A stretch of DNA of 64,000 bases. It comes from Bacillota bacterium (lineage in GTDB: Bacteria; Bacillota; Syntrophomonadia; Syntrophomonadales; DTU052). Under the pieces are notes generated by a model that saw only the letters and a list, made by a program, of their open reading frames with translations, did not search any database and was not told the DNA's origin. Shown in pieces: positions 50,246 through 62,200 of the stretch. The first letter of the stretch is position 1; every line of letters starts with the position of its first letter. The stretch covers positions 41,938-105,937 of the forward strand of contig JAKOVY010000110.1 of assembly GCA_029781825.1 (NCBI GenBank). Reading direction: 5' to 3'. Position numbers and translations under genes: made by a program.

Positions 50246-51856
50246 TTGCCAGTTCTTGAGAGCCGGAAATATAATCTGATTCCAAATAATGTAGAGGTGC
50301 TTATCTTGAAAATACTAATTAGCGTTTACCTTCTTCTTGGGGCTGCCCTATGTCAGTTTTTCTCCGCCTATTTCTATTCAAAGGGCAGAACCAGCTACCG
50401 CAAGGCCTTTTCTATTTTGCTTTTATGTTTAAGTGTTTACTTGTTTGGTTGCTTAATGATTATCAACAGCGACAACTTGCAGGAGATGATCTTTTGGAAT
50501 CAGATTCAATATCTAGGATTGCCTTTTATTGCTGTACTGTGGCTCGTAGTGGCTCTCCTTTATACCAGAACCATCTATACCCTGAAAAACCGGACGGCAC
50601 TTTTGCTCTTTGTTGTGCCGGTAATCACTTTTTTCATACGGCTTACCAATCCATGGCACCATCTTTTTTATACCGGTTTTGAAGCGACCCAGATATTTGG
50701 AATTAATGCTTTGTATATGGAAAGAGGTTTTTGGTACTATGTCAACATTTCGTATACCACACTGTGTTTGCTCCTTACTATCGTCATTTACTTTTCAGGA
50801 TATCTGAAGAATCGGGACGACGATATCAGAAACCATTTTGTGATCACATTTTTTGTTTCCTTGTTCACTCTCATCGGGATAATGCTGCTTCTTTTCGCGT
50901 TCGAAGATCAAAGCATTGATTATACCGCCCTGATAATGCCCGTTTCGCTCCTTACCATCAGCTATGGCGTTATAAAACACGATTTTCTGGAGATAAGAAC
51001 CCTTGCTCGGGAAACAATCTTTGAGAACAACTTCGCCGGTATGGTGATACTGGGGCCGGGGGGGAGGATAATAGATTACAATAAGGCGGCCCAGGATTTC
51101 TTTGGAGAGTTAAACATTTCTCTGGATTATTATCCCGTGGAGCGCATCCTTGATCGAGAACCGGTGCTGCTGGAAATATTTAAAAGCAAAGATGATTCCG
51201 ATTACTCTTTGGTGATAAATGGAGAAAAGCGTTTCTTTGAGATTGACACGGTTCCCCTGGGTGACAACCAGGACGGAAATATGAAAATGCTGAAATCCAT
51301 TCGTGATGTCACTGAAGAAAGGAAAATTCGGGAGGAACTGAAGGTTTTGGCTACCACAGATTCCTTAAGCGGCCTCTGCAATCGCACAGAGTTTATGAGT
51401 CTGGCTCAAAGGGAGTTGGCCCGGGCAAAAAAGCAGAATGGTGAACTGTCATTGTTGATGATGGATGTGGATTCTTTCAAGCATATCAACGATACTTTTG
51501 GCCATGTGGCCGGTGACGCAGTGATTAATGAGATTGGAAACCTCATAAAGAGCAGTTTTCGAAAAACTGATATTGTCGGCCGCATAGGGGGAGACGAATT
51601 TGCTGTGCTTTTAAAGAACACATCTTTATCGGAGGCAAAGAAGGCAGCGGAACAGTTTCGGGAGACTGTTGCCGGGAAAAAAATAACTTACGGGGATCAT
51701 GAGATTGGTTTGACGATAAGCATTGGAGCGGCGGCAATAAGTGAAAATGACGATGGCAGCAGTATTGAGGATCTTTTAAGAAAGGCCGATGACGCACTGT
51801 ACGAAGCCAAAGCCAGGGGAAGAAACAGAGTCGCAGTTTGGGGGAATGGGATTTAG
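50246..51856 (+). CDS. Histidine-kinase-N-type 7TM sensor + PAS + GGDEF diguanylate cyclase
   Basis: Hydrophobic N-terminal ~220 aa; PAS 'MVILGPGGRIIDYNKAAQDFF'; 'RIGGDEFAVLL' active-site motif. Confidence 0.9.
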   Translation: MPVLESRKYNLIPNNVEVLILKILISVYLLLGAALCQFFSAYFYSKGRTSYRKAFSILLLCLSVYLFGCLMIINSDNLQEMIFWNQIQYLGLPFIAVLWLVVALLYTRTIYTLKNRTALLLFVVPVITFFIRLTNPWHHLFYTGFEATQIFGINALYMERGFWYYVNISYTTLCLLLTIVIYFSGYLKNRDDDIRNHFVITFFVSLFTLIGIMLLLFAFEDQSIDYTALIMPVSLLTISYGVIKHDFLEIRTLARETIFENNFAGMVILGPGGRIIDYNKAAQDFFGELNISLDYYPVERILDREPVLLEIFKSKDDSDYSLVINGEKRFFEIDTVPLGDNQDGNMKMLKSIRDVTEERKIREELKVLATTDSLSGLCNRTEFMSLAQRELARAKKQNGELSLLMMDVDSFKHINDTFGHVAGDAVINEIGNLIKSSFRKTDIVGRIGGDEFAVLLKNTSLSEAKKAAEQFRETVAGKKITYGDHEIGLTISIGAAAISENDDGSSIEDLLRKADDALYEAKARGRNRVAVWGNGI

Positions 51857-52329
51857 ATGCAGCCGGTGGTTTACCGGCAGCGGGGAACGCATCCGCCATC
51901 TGCGCTCGCGTTTTATCCTGTTGCGTTTCCGATATCGGGAAATCATTAGGGGATTAGGCAGGTGACAGAGCCCGGCTCCAAGTCAAAAACGCATATCTTA
52001 CCAAAAGACGACTGTTCTGATTATTACAGCGGGATGTGACAGACACAATTATCAACAATGCCTCGTTTAAGTCGGGCAGCAGTTCCATTCGTCTTTTCTT
52101 TATCTTCGTTTGGGCATTTCCTGAACGTCTCCATATTCTAAAACCTAACTTATTGATAACGAAAGCCAGAGGCCTTCCGATTTCCAAACCGGTGTGACAT
52201 CTTTTTTGTCCTCTATATGAGCATTTCGCGCGTTAATGGATGACAGGAACTTAATCATTGGTTCTTTGACATATTTGCGGTAAAGTGAATTCACAGAGTA
52301 TTCTCTATAATTAATCCCAAAAGATCTAA

Positions 52330-54462
52330 ATGATAGGAGGGAAAGTCGTGAAGAAATGGAAGTGCACTGTGTGTGGCTATATCCATATAGGCGAAAAGCC
52401 GCCCAGAAAATGTCCTCAGTGTGGCGCACCGCGAAAGAAATTCGTTTTATGGACGGGTGAAGAGACTTCTGGCATGGGAGAAGCAGGTTCGCTGATTATG
52501 CCGGTTGATATGGAAGCCGATATCCTTGTAGTCGGCACCGGGGCGGCTGCATTTTCAGCGGCGGTAACGGCCAGGGCCAACGGCGCCGAGGTGATCATGT
52601 TGGAAAAGGGCACATCTATTGGCGGTACCACCATTCGCTCCGGCGGCGGTTTCTGGATACCGAATAACCGATTCCAAAAGGAGCTAGGTATTGAGGACAG
52701 GAAAGAAGATGCTTTGCGCTACATGGCGCGGTATTCCTTCCCTCATCTATATGTTCCGGATGATCCGACTCTGGGACTGCCCCAGCATGATTACAGCCTG
52801 CTCGAGGCATTTTACGACAAGGCAAGCGAGATGGTAAGTTTCATGGAGCAGACGGGAGCGTTGCGTGTAATTCAGGAAATCAATTGGACGGGCTGGCCAC
52901 AGGTAGACTATCAGGATCATCTGCCTGAGAACAAAGGTATTCGCGGGCGCACTCTGTTCCCCCGGGACAGCGAAGGCAAAGTGGGTTACGGTTATGAGAT
53001 GATCAGGCAATTTGAAGAATGGGCCCGCGATCATGGGATTCAGATACTGCCAAACCATAGAGCTACCAGGATCCTGTTGAACGGCAAAGGAGAGGTATGT
53101 GGGTTGGAAGTGTCGTCCGGAACGGAGGTCCGCATTTTTAAAGCCCGTAAAGCCGTTATCTTTGGCAGCGGGGGATATTCCCACAATAAAGAGCTTATGC
53201 TCAACTTCCAGCGCGGTCCTCATTTTGGCGGATGTGCCGCTCCTACGAACACTGGTGATTTTATTATTCTGGCCACCGAGATCGGTGCGAAGCTGGGCAA
53301 TATGGCCGGTGCTTTCAGAGCCCAGAGCATCTTTGAAAGTGTGCTGGCTGATCCGGGCGGCTCCAACAACGTGTTCTATATACCGGGTGACAGCGTTATC
53401 CTGGTCAATAAATATGGCAACCGGTTTGTCAATGAGAAAAGAAACTACACCGACAGAACCATGACCCATTTTGTATGGGATCCCCAGCAGGCCGAGTGGA
53501 CGCAGATGCTGACCTTCTTAATCTTTGACTCCCGGACGGCTACTTTGTGGCAGGGGTTCCCGCCCTATCCTATCCAGGGAGCCGAACCGTCTTATTTGAT
53601 AAAAGCTGATACGTTGGATGAATTGGCTGAGGCGATTGAGGCCCGTCTGGATAGTCTGAAGGGTCACACCGGAGGCTTTGCCCTGGCACCGGATTTTAAG
53701 GATAACCTGAAGAAGACGGTAGAACGCTTCAACCAATTTGCATTAAACGGCAAGGACGAAGATTTTCAAAGGGGCGATTTTGCATACGACAGGGAATGGA
53801 CTACGTTCCCGCCCACAATTCCGGGTCAGGAGTGGCCTTCTCCGGACAGCAAAAACTACACTATGCATCCTTTCAGTGACAGCGGACCTTACTATGCGAT
53901 TATCCTGAGTGCCGGAACCCTCGACACCAACGGCGGGCCGGTCATCAACGAAAAAGCTCAGGTTATGCACGTAAGGGGCAAGCCCATTCCGGGGCTTTAC
54001 GGTGCCGGAAACTGTATTGCCTCGCCCACAGCCAATGCCTATTGGGGTGGCGGCAGCACAATCGGTCCGGCCATGACCTTTGGATATATTGCCGGGCTGA
54101 ACGCTGTTCAGGAGCCTGAGAAAGTCTTTGATCTGAAAACGACAGCGAGGTACGTAAAAGTGGCCTCAACCGGTGAGCTGGAGCCCGGTACCATGAAGAA
54201 AGTCATGCTGGAACAGGTGCCGGTTCTGCTCGCCAATATTGACGGGACATTCTACGCAATAGACGACACCTGCTCGCACCGGGGCGGTTCTTTGAGCCAA
54301 GGCACTCTGCAGGGGAAAAATGTTGTTTGTCCCAAACATGGTGCCACCTTCGATGTAACCACCGGTAAAGCTGTCGCTAGTGGGAAGAAGTTTCAGGTCC
54401 GCAACTTGAAAAGCTATCCGATTAAAATACAGGGTTCGGATGTACTGCTGGGCATTGAATAA
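52330..54462 (+). CDS. Three-domain redox protein: rubredoxin-like + FAD_binding_2 (fumarate reductase/ketosteroid dehydrogenase-like) + Rieske [2Fe-2S]
   Basis: '[25 protein letters not shown]'; '[31 protein letters not shown]'; '[28 protein letters not shown]'. Confidence 0.9.
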   Translation: MIGGKVVKKWKCTVCGYIHIGEKPPRKCPQCGAPRKKFVLWTGEETSGMGEAGSLIMPVDMEADILVVGTGAAAFSAAVTARANGAEVIMLEKGTSIGGTTIRSGGGFWIPNNRFQKELGIEDRKEDALRYMARYSFPHLYVPDDPTLGLPQHDYSLLEAFYDKASEMVSFMEQTGALRVIQEINWTGWPQVDYQDHLPENKGIRGRTLFPRDSEGKVGYGYEMIRQFEEWARDHGIQILPNHRATRILLNGKGEVCGLEVSSGTEVRIFKARKAVIFGSGGYSHNKELMLNFQRGPHFGGCAAPTNTGDFIILATEIGAKLGNMAGAFRAQSIFESVLADPGGSNNVFYIPGDSVILVNKYGNRFVNEKRNYTDRTMTHFVWDPQQAEWTQMLTFLIFDSRTATLWQGFPPYPIQGAEPSYLIKADTLDELAEAIEARLDSLKGHTGGFALAPDFKDNLKKTVERFNQFALNGKDEDFQRGDFAYDREWTTFPPTIPGQEWPSPDSKNYTMHPFSDSGPYYAIILSAGTLDTNGGPVINEKAQVMHVRGKPIPGLYGAGNCIASPTANAYWGGGSTIGPAMTFGYIAGLNAVQEPEKVFDLKTTARYVKVASTGELEPGTMKKVMLEQVPVLLANIDGTFYAIDDTCSHRGGSLSQGTLQGKNVVCPKHGATFDVTTGKAVASGKKFQVRNLKSYPIKIQGSDVLLGIE

Positions 54463-54508
54463 TAATCACAGCGGCGTCGGTTCATTGGGGATCGACGCCC
54501 TGATTCTT

Positions 54509-55165
54509 TTAGGAATAATCTGCTTTCTTGCGAGGAAGGCTCTGGTAGACGATGGTGACGAGGGCCGGTATGAGAGTAATGATAATAATTCCCAGGATTA
54601 TGAAGCTAAGGTTGTCTCGGATGATAGGCATATTGCCGAAAAAGAAGCCGCCGGTAAAAAACACTGCTACCCAAAGAACGCCTCCCACCAGATTGTAGAG
54701 ATAGAATCTTCCATAATTCATACGGCCAATTCCGGCTACAAAAGGTACGAAGGTCCTCAATACCGGGATGAATCTGCTTATGACAACAGTTTTACCGCCA
54801 TGCCGCTCATAGAAGTCCCTGGCTCTAAGCAGTTGTTTTCGGTTAAAAAACCTGTTTTCTTCGTTATCAAAAACCCGCTCACCCACAAATCTGCCGATGT
54901 GATAGTTAACCACATTGCCGCTTACAGCAGCAAACGTCACCACAACTGCGAACAATAACAGGTTGAGATCGCCACTGGCTCCCAGGGCACCAATAACAAA
55001 CAGCAAGGTGTCACCCGGTAAAAAAGGTGTTACTACCAATCCTGTTTCGCAGAAGACCGTTAAAAAGATGAGCAGGAGAGCCCATTCATTGTATCTGTGA
55101 ATAATTGTGGTTAGATGCTTGTCCAGATGGATTACCACTTCAACTGGAATCGATAATAGTTCCAA
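54509..55165 (-). CDS. DedA family membrane protein
   Basis: 'FCETGLVVTPFLPGDTLLFVIGALGA', 'GGKTVVISRFIPVLRTFVPFVAGIGRMNYGRF'. Confidence 0.92.
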   Translation of the reverse strand: MELLSIPVEVVIHLDKHLTTIIHRYNEWALLLIFLTVFCETGLVVTPFLPGDTLLFVIGALGASGDLNLLLFAVVVTFAAVSGNVVNYHIGRFVGERVFDNEENRFFNRKQLLRARDFYERHGGKTVVISRFIPVLRTFVPFVAGIGRMNYGRFYLYNLVGGVLWVAVFFTGGFFFGNMPIIRDNLSFIILGIIIITLIPALVTIVYQSLPRKKADYS

Positions 55166-55277
55166 CTTCGTTTTCCCTTTCTCACTCAGCTGACGTTTCT
55201 AATATATCATTACTGCCCCGGTTTCGACAGCTATAAACCTTTGGGAACAAAGGCTGCCAAAAACCGCTCTTTGCAAA

Positions 55278-55308
55278 AACGCCGCATGATCGGTGTCTAT
55301 GCGGCGTT
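55278..55308 (-). terminator. Intrinsic terminator of the 3D-domain gene
   Basis: AACGCCGCAT-N11-ATGCGGCGTT; on the minus strand followed by TTT. Confidence 0.8.
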
Positions 55309-55332
55309 GTATTGGCGTTGTATTATTGATAC

Positions 55333-55923
55333 TTATGACAGAATGGTGACTTTGACCGTTCTAATCCCCCAGTTCAATGCTTCCTGACGGCTGTCGAAGA
55401 ACAAGTCGATCCGGTTTCCTTTAATGGCTCCGCCTTGATCGGCTGCGATTGCTTCACCGTAGCCTTCCACATAAAGCCTGGTTCCCATGGGGATAACATT
55501 GGGATCCACGGCCACCACTCCCCGCTGCAGGGGGATACCGATATATGATGGCTGTCCATAATATGGGTAGTTTGATTCCCAGGAGTCATCATAGCCGGTT
55601 GCAACCATGATTAGTTTTCTTCCCTTATAGGTTTTGCCCGCTGACTTGTCATGGGGGTCCAAGTTGACGGTTGATTCACTGGTCATCAACCCCATTGATT
55701 CATAAGCCTCAGGCCCGACCAGACTCTCCGGGACCAAATCGGTATCCTGCTGTGAATCAACATCGACCGGATCGCGCGGATACCATCTGCCGTTCAGGGT
55801 ATTCTGCAGTCCCGCAACCTCTGAAGCGGTTGACGGCAGAAAAACCGAACTGGCGGCCTGATACAGCAGGCCCAAAAATAAAAACGCTATCGCGATGACA
55901 GATATCCAATTCTTTCGCAACAT
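55333..55923 (-). CDS. 3D-domain (YabE/YuiC-like) cell-wall protein
   Basis: 'MVATGYDDSWES', 'GVVAVDPNVIPMGTRLYVEGYGEAIAADQGGAIKGNRIDLFFDSRQEALNWG'. Confidence 0.9.
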   Translation of the reverse strand: MLRKNWISVIAIAFLFLGLLYQAASSVFLPSTASEVAGLQNTLNGRWYPRDPVDVDSQQDTDLVPESLVGPEAYESMGLMTSESTVNLDPHDKSAGKTYKGRKLIMVATGYDDSWESNYPYYGQPSYIGIPLQRGVVAVDPNVIPMGTRLYVEGYGEAIAADQGGAIKGNRIDLFFDSRQEALNWGIRTVKVTILS

Positions 55924-56545
55924 ATCAACTACTCCTTTCTAAACCGTTCTTATTTAAGAACAACCGTAGTATTGCGGTTAAACAAGCAGTCTAGCAGGTA
56001 GCAATAGTGTTCTATTCGCGGACCGCCGCTGCCTCAAACTGTCCAAGGCCCGGCAACAGGGTTCTATTCTACTTGAATCGCCATTATGGTTCAAACGGTT
56101 CTATTGCTCTCCAATCGGAATAGACGTACTCTCCAATTGGATGTGGTTTGGTATGCTGACGCATCCTCCGGAATTTGGGGTGCTGAGATATGATGCCAGA
56201 GATGGAAAGGATATTCGGATCATTGTATCCAGCTTGTCCCGCGGGATCACTTATTTTGTCCTGTCTGCAGCGGAAATCTGTACTGCGCATGTGGCGGTGT
56301 CCCACCCATTTCCTCTCACTTGTTTTTCCTATCTGCAGCAGAGACCAGACTCAGCCGGTTATCGATGCAAGAGGTTGAGGAATAAATTGGGCGGGAAATT
56401 GCCCCTGATATTGACACGTTGACACAGTCACTTTGCCGAATGAGAGCTTGATACTGCTTAATTCTATGGTTTAAAATATTATTGTAAATATGACTTCTGT
56501 CGGTGCAAATTACGGCAGCAAAATAATACTTAGTATCTCGAAAAC

Positions 56546-56620
56546 TAGAGCGTCCGCAGGATGCAGCGAGCAATCGCTGACTCCCAGGCAGGGAAGGTAC
56601 GGAAACCTGCGGACACTCTA
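56546..56620 (+). ncRNA. Candidate structured RNA (unclassified)
   Basis: Closing stem TAGAGcGTCCGCAGG/CCTGCGGACaCTCTA, internal CAGCGA-GCAA-TCGCTG GNRA hairpin and TCCC-AGGCA-GGGA hairpin, followed by a terminator. Confidence 0.5.
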
Positions 56621-56630
56621 TCATAGTATT

Positions 56631-56658
56631 ACCCCGGATAATACCTAATCCGGGGTTT
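56631..56658 (+). terminator. Intrinsic terminator downstream of structured RNA
   Basis: ACCCCGGAT...ATCCGGGGT-TTTG. Confidence 0.75.
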
Positions 56659-56785
56659 TGTGTGCTCAAGCCCCCTGCGTTGCAATTAAGGCCGCGAATT
56701 GCCGGGGATCGGAATTGTAATCGGCTGGAGATTCGGAGGGCGTTGGAGCAGAACCACGCAAACAACCTGCCAGAGGAGTTTTGTT

Positions 56786-57532
56786 ATGGATCTCTTTATT
56801 GACTGGTTAGCAGTTATAATAATAATCGCTCTGGGCATTATGATTAAGTATTTAAAGATGTCCTGGCTTATTGCCGGTTACAATACATCGAGTGCCGAGG
56901 ACCGCAGAGCGATGTCGGAAAAGGGCATCGAGAGTTTTATCGGCAACGGCATGTTTGTCTTGGCGGCGATACTGGCAGGGGGGAATATAGGGAAATACCT
57001 TGGTTATGATTTTGCGCAGACGGGATCCTGGATACTGTTTACAGTGGTGTTGGGATACGTGATAATCAGGGCTCAGAAGTATGTCCCGGATAAAACAACC
57101 GGGGAATCGGGGGGGAAAACTAATAGCATTGTCCTGATTCTGGCCGTATATCTGTTGGTGTTCGCCGTCGTGGCGGCAGGGATCATCTACGGCAACAGGG
57201 AGTCGACCGTGGCGATTGAAGGAGGCTGGATTCGGATCGGCGGCATGTATTCAACCCGAATAGATTTCGAAGAGGTCACAGATATTCGTATGGAGGACTC
57301 GATACCTGCCATAAAAAGCCGAACCAATGGGTACGCCTTCGGGGACACCCTTAAAGGGCACTTCCTCCTGGAGGACCTGGGGAAGGGACGCCTGTATATC
57401 CACTCCGAAAAGGGACCGTTCATATACATCATGACCAGCGACAGTTATACGATTGTAAATTTTGATAGTCCCGACAAGACCAAAAAACTCTTCGCTGAGT
57501 TGTCCAAGCAGTGGAAGCGCCTTCCAAGATAG
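56786..57532 (+). CDS. DUF3784-like membrane protein with C-terminal PH-like domain
   Basis: 'IKYLKMSWLIAGYNTSSAEDRRAMSEKGIESFIGNGMF'; C-term 'IEGGWIRIGGMYSTRIDFEEVTDIRM...TIVNFDSPDKTKKLFAEL'. Confidence 0.7.
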   Translation: MDLFIDWLAVIIIIALGIMIKYLKMSWLIAGYNTSSAEDRRAMSEKGIESFIGNGMFVLAAILAGGNIGKYLGYDFAQTGSWILFTVVLGYVIIRAQKYVPDKTTGESGGKTNSIVLILAVYLLVFAVVAAGIIYGNRESTVAIEGGWIRIGGMYSTRIDFEEVTDIRMEDSIPAIKSRTNGYAFGDTLKGHFLLEDLGKGRLYIHSEKGPFIYIMTSDSYTIVNFDSPDKTKKLFAELSKQWKRLPR

Positions 57533-57963
57533 ATAGTGAGCTTGACATAAAAGGGGACAATACAAGATAAACTGCCTGCCGATATCGACTGCGCCCCAAT
57601 ATCGGCCTCTGAGAGTTTCTCTCCATGGCAGTCGCTGCGTTTCACCCCTCCTTATCCCCGGATCGCGCCTATCAGACAGCATGAGCATCTTCACCGGGTA
57701 GCCGTCTACCACTACCCGCCTTAATAACAGAACCGGCTTAACACAGGTTGTTCATAACTGCACCCACCGGAATTTTGCGTCACGTGTGTATGTCAGGTAT
57801 TAACAAAAGGTGTAGGGCCTTCGGGCAAGGAATTAAGGTATGTGGAAACCGGTTTCAAAAATTTTAATAATCGTGTCAGGTGATATAGGAAACGGGGTTA
57901 TTGTAGTTTATAATTCAGTTTAGACTTGTTTTGTTACTCATTAATGTAGGGAGGCAAGATGTA

Positions 57964-59250
57964 GTGAGTAAAGGTTCGTATAACCCGTATGAAAATGCGC
58001 AGGCCCAGTTTGACAGGGTAGCAGAGATGATCGGTCTGGATGACGCTACCCGGCAATTGCTCCGTCAACCCATGAAGGAATACCATTTCACCATTCCGGT
58101 GCGCATGGATGACGGCAGCACCAGGATATTCAACGGTTACCGCATTCAGCACAATACTGCCCGCGGACCCGCCAAAGGCGGAATCAGATTCCATCCTCAA
58201 GAGACGGTTGATACAGTGCGGGCTCTGGCTATGTGGATGACCTGGAAGTGTGCGGTAGTTGATATACCCCTGGGCGGGGGAAAAGGCGGGGTTATCTGTG
58301 ACCCGCGCAACCTTACCGAATCGGAACAGGAGAGGCTGTGCCGGGGTTATGTCAGGCAGTTGGCCAAGGATATGGGCCCCTTCACCGATGTACCGGCGCC
58401 CGATGTTATGACCAATGCCAAACATATGCTGTGGATGCTGGATGAGTATGAGACTATTTATGGTGCAAGGTACCCGGGCTTCATCACCGGGAAACCCGTA
58501 GGGATGGGCGGTTCCCTGGGTCGGACCGAGGCCACCGGGTATGGGGTTGTCTACACCCTGCGGGAGGCCCTGAAGGAGATGGGCATTAAACCCGAGGATA
58601 CTACTGCCAGCATTCAGGGATTTGGAAATGTTGCTCAGTATGCTGCCAAGCTGTACCGGGAACTTGGCGGTACGGTGGTAGCCGTCTGCTGTTGGGATAA
58701 TAATGATAAAAAGCCCTATACCTACTATAAGGAATCCGGACTCGATATCGAGGCACTGATCGAAATGACCGATTCCTTTGGGAGCATTGACAAGGACAAA
58801 GCCCGCGATATTGGGTGCCAGATTGAGCCGGCCGGTGCGTGGATTGAAAAGGATGTAGATATCCTGATTCCCGCGGCTTTGGAGAATCAGATCAACATGG
58901 ACAATGTCGGCAAGATCAGCAAACGGGTCAAGATCATTGCTGAAGGCGCCAACGGGCCGGTTAACAAAGAGGCGGACGAGGTTATAAGAAACAGCGGTAT
59001 TTTCGTTATACCCGACTTTTTAGCCAATGCGGGCGGCGTAACCTGCAGTTATTTTGAGCAGGTACAGTCCAATACCAATTACTACTGGGAGAAGGATGAG
59101 GTGCTGGAGAAGCTTGATGTCAAGATGACCTCGGCCTTCAAAGCGGTCAGCGAATTGGCACGCAAAAACAACATTTATATGCGCGATGCCGCCTACATCA
59201 TCTCCATAAATCGCGTGGCGCAGGCGGTTAAGATGCGCGGCTGGGTATAA
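57964..59250 (+). CDS. gdhA: Glu/Leu/Phe/Val family glutamate dehydrogenase
   Basis: 'GYRIQHNTARGPAKGGIRFHP', 'WKCAVVDIPLGGGKGGV', 'VPAPDVMTNAKHMLWMLDEYE', 'ASIQGFGNVAQ'. Confidence 0.93.
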   Translation: MSKGSYNPYENAQAQFDRVAEMIGLDDATRQLLRQPMKEYHFTIPVRMDDGSTRIFNGYRIQHNTARGPAKGGIRFHPQETVDTVRALAMWMTWKCAVVDIPLGGGKGGVICDPRNLTESEQERLCRGYVRQLAKDMGPFTDVPAPDVMTNAKHMLWMLDEYETIYGARYPGFITGKPVGMGGSLGRTEATGYGVVYTLREALKEMGIKPEDTTASIQGFGNVAQYAAKLYRELGGTVVAVCCWDNNDKKPYTYYKESGLDIEALIEMTDSFGSIDKDKARDIGCQIEPAGAWIEKDVDILIPAALENQINMDNVGKISKRVKIIAEGANGPVNKEADEVIRNSGIFVIPDFLANAGGVTCSYFEQVQSNTNYYWEKDEVLEKLDVKMTSAFKAVSELARKNNIYMRDAAYIISINRVAQAVKMRGWV

Positions 59251-59291
59251 GTTTTGATTTTTGAAACTGCAGGCGACAAGGTGGTTTAGCT

Positions 59292-62200
59292 GTGAACCGT
59301 AAGAGCGATGCTGATGAATACTTGCTGGACAACCTGAAGGAAAGGGCCAAGGAGCTTAACTGCCTATATCGGGTGGATGAGATCTTGAATGATCAGAGGC
59401 TGTCCCTGTCGGAGATGTTTAACCAGTTGACTATGGTTATTCCGTCAGGCTGGCAGTACCCTGAGATCTGCAAAGCCCGCATTGTATATGATAACCGCAG
59501 TTATCAGACTCCGGGATTCTATTCCTCCCCTTATATGGAGAGCGTCCCTATCAAGCTGGATGGCCAGGCAATCGGCAGAGTCGAGGTCGTGTACACGCAG
59601 GCGGTGGATAAAGGTCCCGAGGGCTATTTCCTGGAAAAAGAACGAAAGCTCCTTAAGACTATTGCCGACCGGATCGAACACACCATTCTCAGACGCCATA
59701 TGGAAATGGTTCTGCAGGAATGGAACACTTCCCGGCAGCTCAACGGGGAACGCAGGGCCGGCAACGAATGGATGATAATTGTTGATTTTTTGGGCAGCAC
59801 GGATCAGAGCCTGCTTCTATATATTTGCAAGAAAATGGCGATTTATCTCTACCGGAGAGGGATAGAAGAAGCGGAAGAGGTGCTCCGCGATCTGGGTTAC
59901 AGCCCGAACGTGGTCCTGACGGACCTGAACTATCCTTCGCAAAAAATGCCCCTGGGAGATCTGGCCGGAATCTGCAGCAAGACCTTCGAGATTGCCTCCC
60001 GTCATTTGAGCGACAGTGAAATCTACACCCGGCTCAGGGTATGGATTCAGGAGGCCAAGGATTACTCGCTGATTAAGGCGGTTAACAGCATCAATGTGTC
60101 CGTACGCGAAATAACCAGGGTGATAAACCGCTACCGTTCTCTTACCGGCAGGAATAATACGCATTATTCTCCCATGGAACACTGGCTGGTCGTTGCCCTG
60201 ATCCGACGCTTTCTTTCCGGCAAGCTTGAGTTCATCAGTATTGCCAGACAGCACCTGGAGATAAACGATTTTTCGGATATAGTCAACCGATTGATTTTTC
60301 CCGAGGGCAGTCACGGGAAGATCGGAGGGAAAAGCACGGGGCTGTTCCTCGCGCAGCAGATTATTAAAAAGGCCGGCGAGGACCAGCCCTTGCTGAAATT
60401 CGTCAAAGTGCCGAAAACATGGTATATAACCACCGACGGACTGCGGGAGTTTTTGAACTACAACAACCTGGACGAGCTCAATGTTCAGAAGTACAAGGAT
60501 TTATATGAGATAAGGATCGACTACCCCAACATCGTTCAGATCATGAAAAACTCGGAGTTCCCCGAAGGGATGGTTAAAAGCCTGGCCATGGCCCTGGATG
60601 ATTTGGGGGACAACCCGATAATTGTTCGGAGTTCCAGTCTTTTAGAAGACCAGTTGGGAGCGGCTTTTTCCGGGAAATACAAAAGCCTGTTCCTGGCCAA
60701 CCAGGGAACGAAGGAGCAGCGCCTGGAGGCGCTAATGGATGCGATTGTTGAGGTCTACGCTTCCATCTACAATCCCGACTCCCTCCAGTACCGGGCTGAA
60801 AGAGGTCTGCTGGACTTTCAGGAAGAGATGGGGATCATGATCCAGGAAGTGGTCGGCACCAGGATCGGCCCATACTATATGCCTCTCTATGCCGGAGTTG
60901 TGTTCAGCAATAACGAATTTCGGTGGTCACCCAGGATCAAGCGTGAGGATGGATTGATCCGTATGGTTATGGGTCTGGGTACCCGGGCCGTCGACCGCCT
61001 GAGTGATGATTTCCCGGTCCTGGTTTCACCCGGACAACCCGGTTTGAGAGTTAATACCGTTCCGGAAGAGGTTAAGCGTTATTCGCCCAAAATGGTTGAC
61101 GTTATCAATTTGGAAAAGAACACCTTTGAAACCGTGGAGATCTCTCAACTCCTGAAGGAGTACGGGCGCCTGATACCCGGTGTGCACCGGATCGTTTCCA
61201 CCTACCAGCCCGACCATATCAAAAAACCCCTGGCTTTTGACCTGGACTTCGAACGGGACGATATGGTAGTGACCTTTGACGGCCTGATAGCGGATACCTC
61301 ATTTATCAGAATGGTCAATACCATTAAGGACCTGCTGCAGGAAAAACTGAAAACCCCCGTAGACCTGGAGTTTGCCTCGGACGGGGAATACTTTTACCTG
61401 CTGCAGTGCCGACCTCAGAGCTACAGCAGAGAAAATGCTCCGGCTCCCATTCCGCGGGACCTCCCGGCTCAGGACATTATTTTCTCCGCCCGCCGTTACA
61501 TATCAAACGGCAGCATACAGGATATTTCGCATATCGTATATGTGGACCCGGAAGGGTATAATCAACTTCGCGATTATAATGACCTGCGCAATGTGGGCCG
61601 AGTCGTGGGAATGCTGAACTTTTTGCTTCCCAAGCACCGTTTTATTCTCATGGGCCCTGGCCGCTGGGGGAGCAGGGGAGATATAAAGCTGGGAGTTCAG
61701 GTGAGCTATTCGGATATCAATAATACCGCTGCCCTGATTGAGATCGCTACCCCCAGATCCAACTATGTACCGGAACTCTCCTTTGGAACTCACTTCTTTC
61801 AGGATTTGGTGGAGGCCAATATCCGCTACCTCCCCCTTTACCCCGAGGATCAAGGGGTGGTATTCAACCAGTTGTTCCTGAAACGGTCTGAGAACATCCT
61901 GGGCGAACTCCTGCCGGAATATAAGTACCTGGAAGATGTAGTAAGGGTGATTGACGTACCGGCAGTGACCGGGGGCCGGGTGCTCAGGATATCTATGAAT
62001 GCCGAATTGGAAGAGGCCCTGGGTTATCTGACCTCTCATTCCGGCGAAAGCGGCGAGCAGATATATACGGAACCTGCCAAAGAAAGGACATCCCGGAGTG
62101 ATGATGCCTATGTCGACGAGCAGTTCTGGCGGTGGCGGCATTATATGGCGGAAAGGATTGCCGCCCGGATTGATCCCGTGCGGTTCGGGGTTAAGAATAT

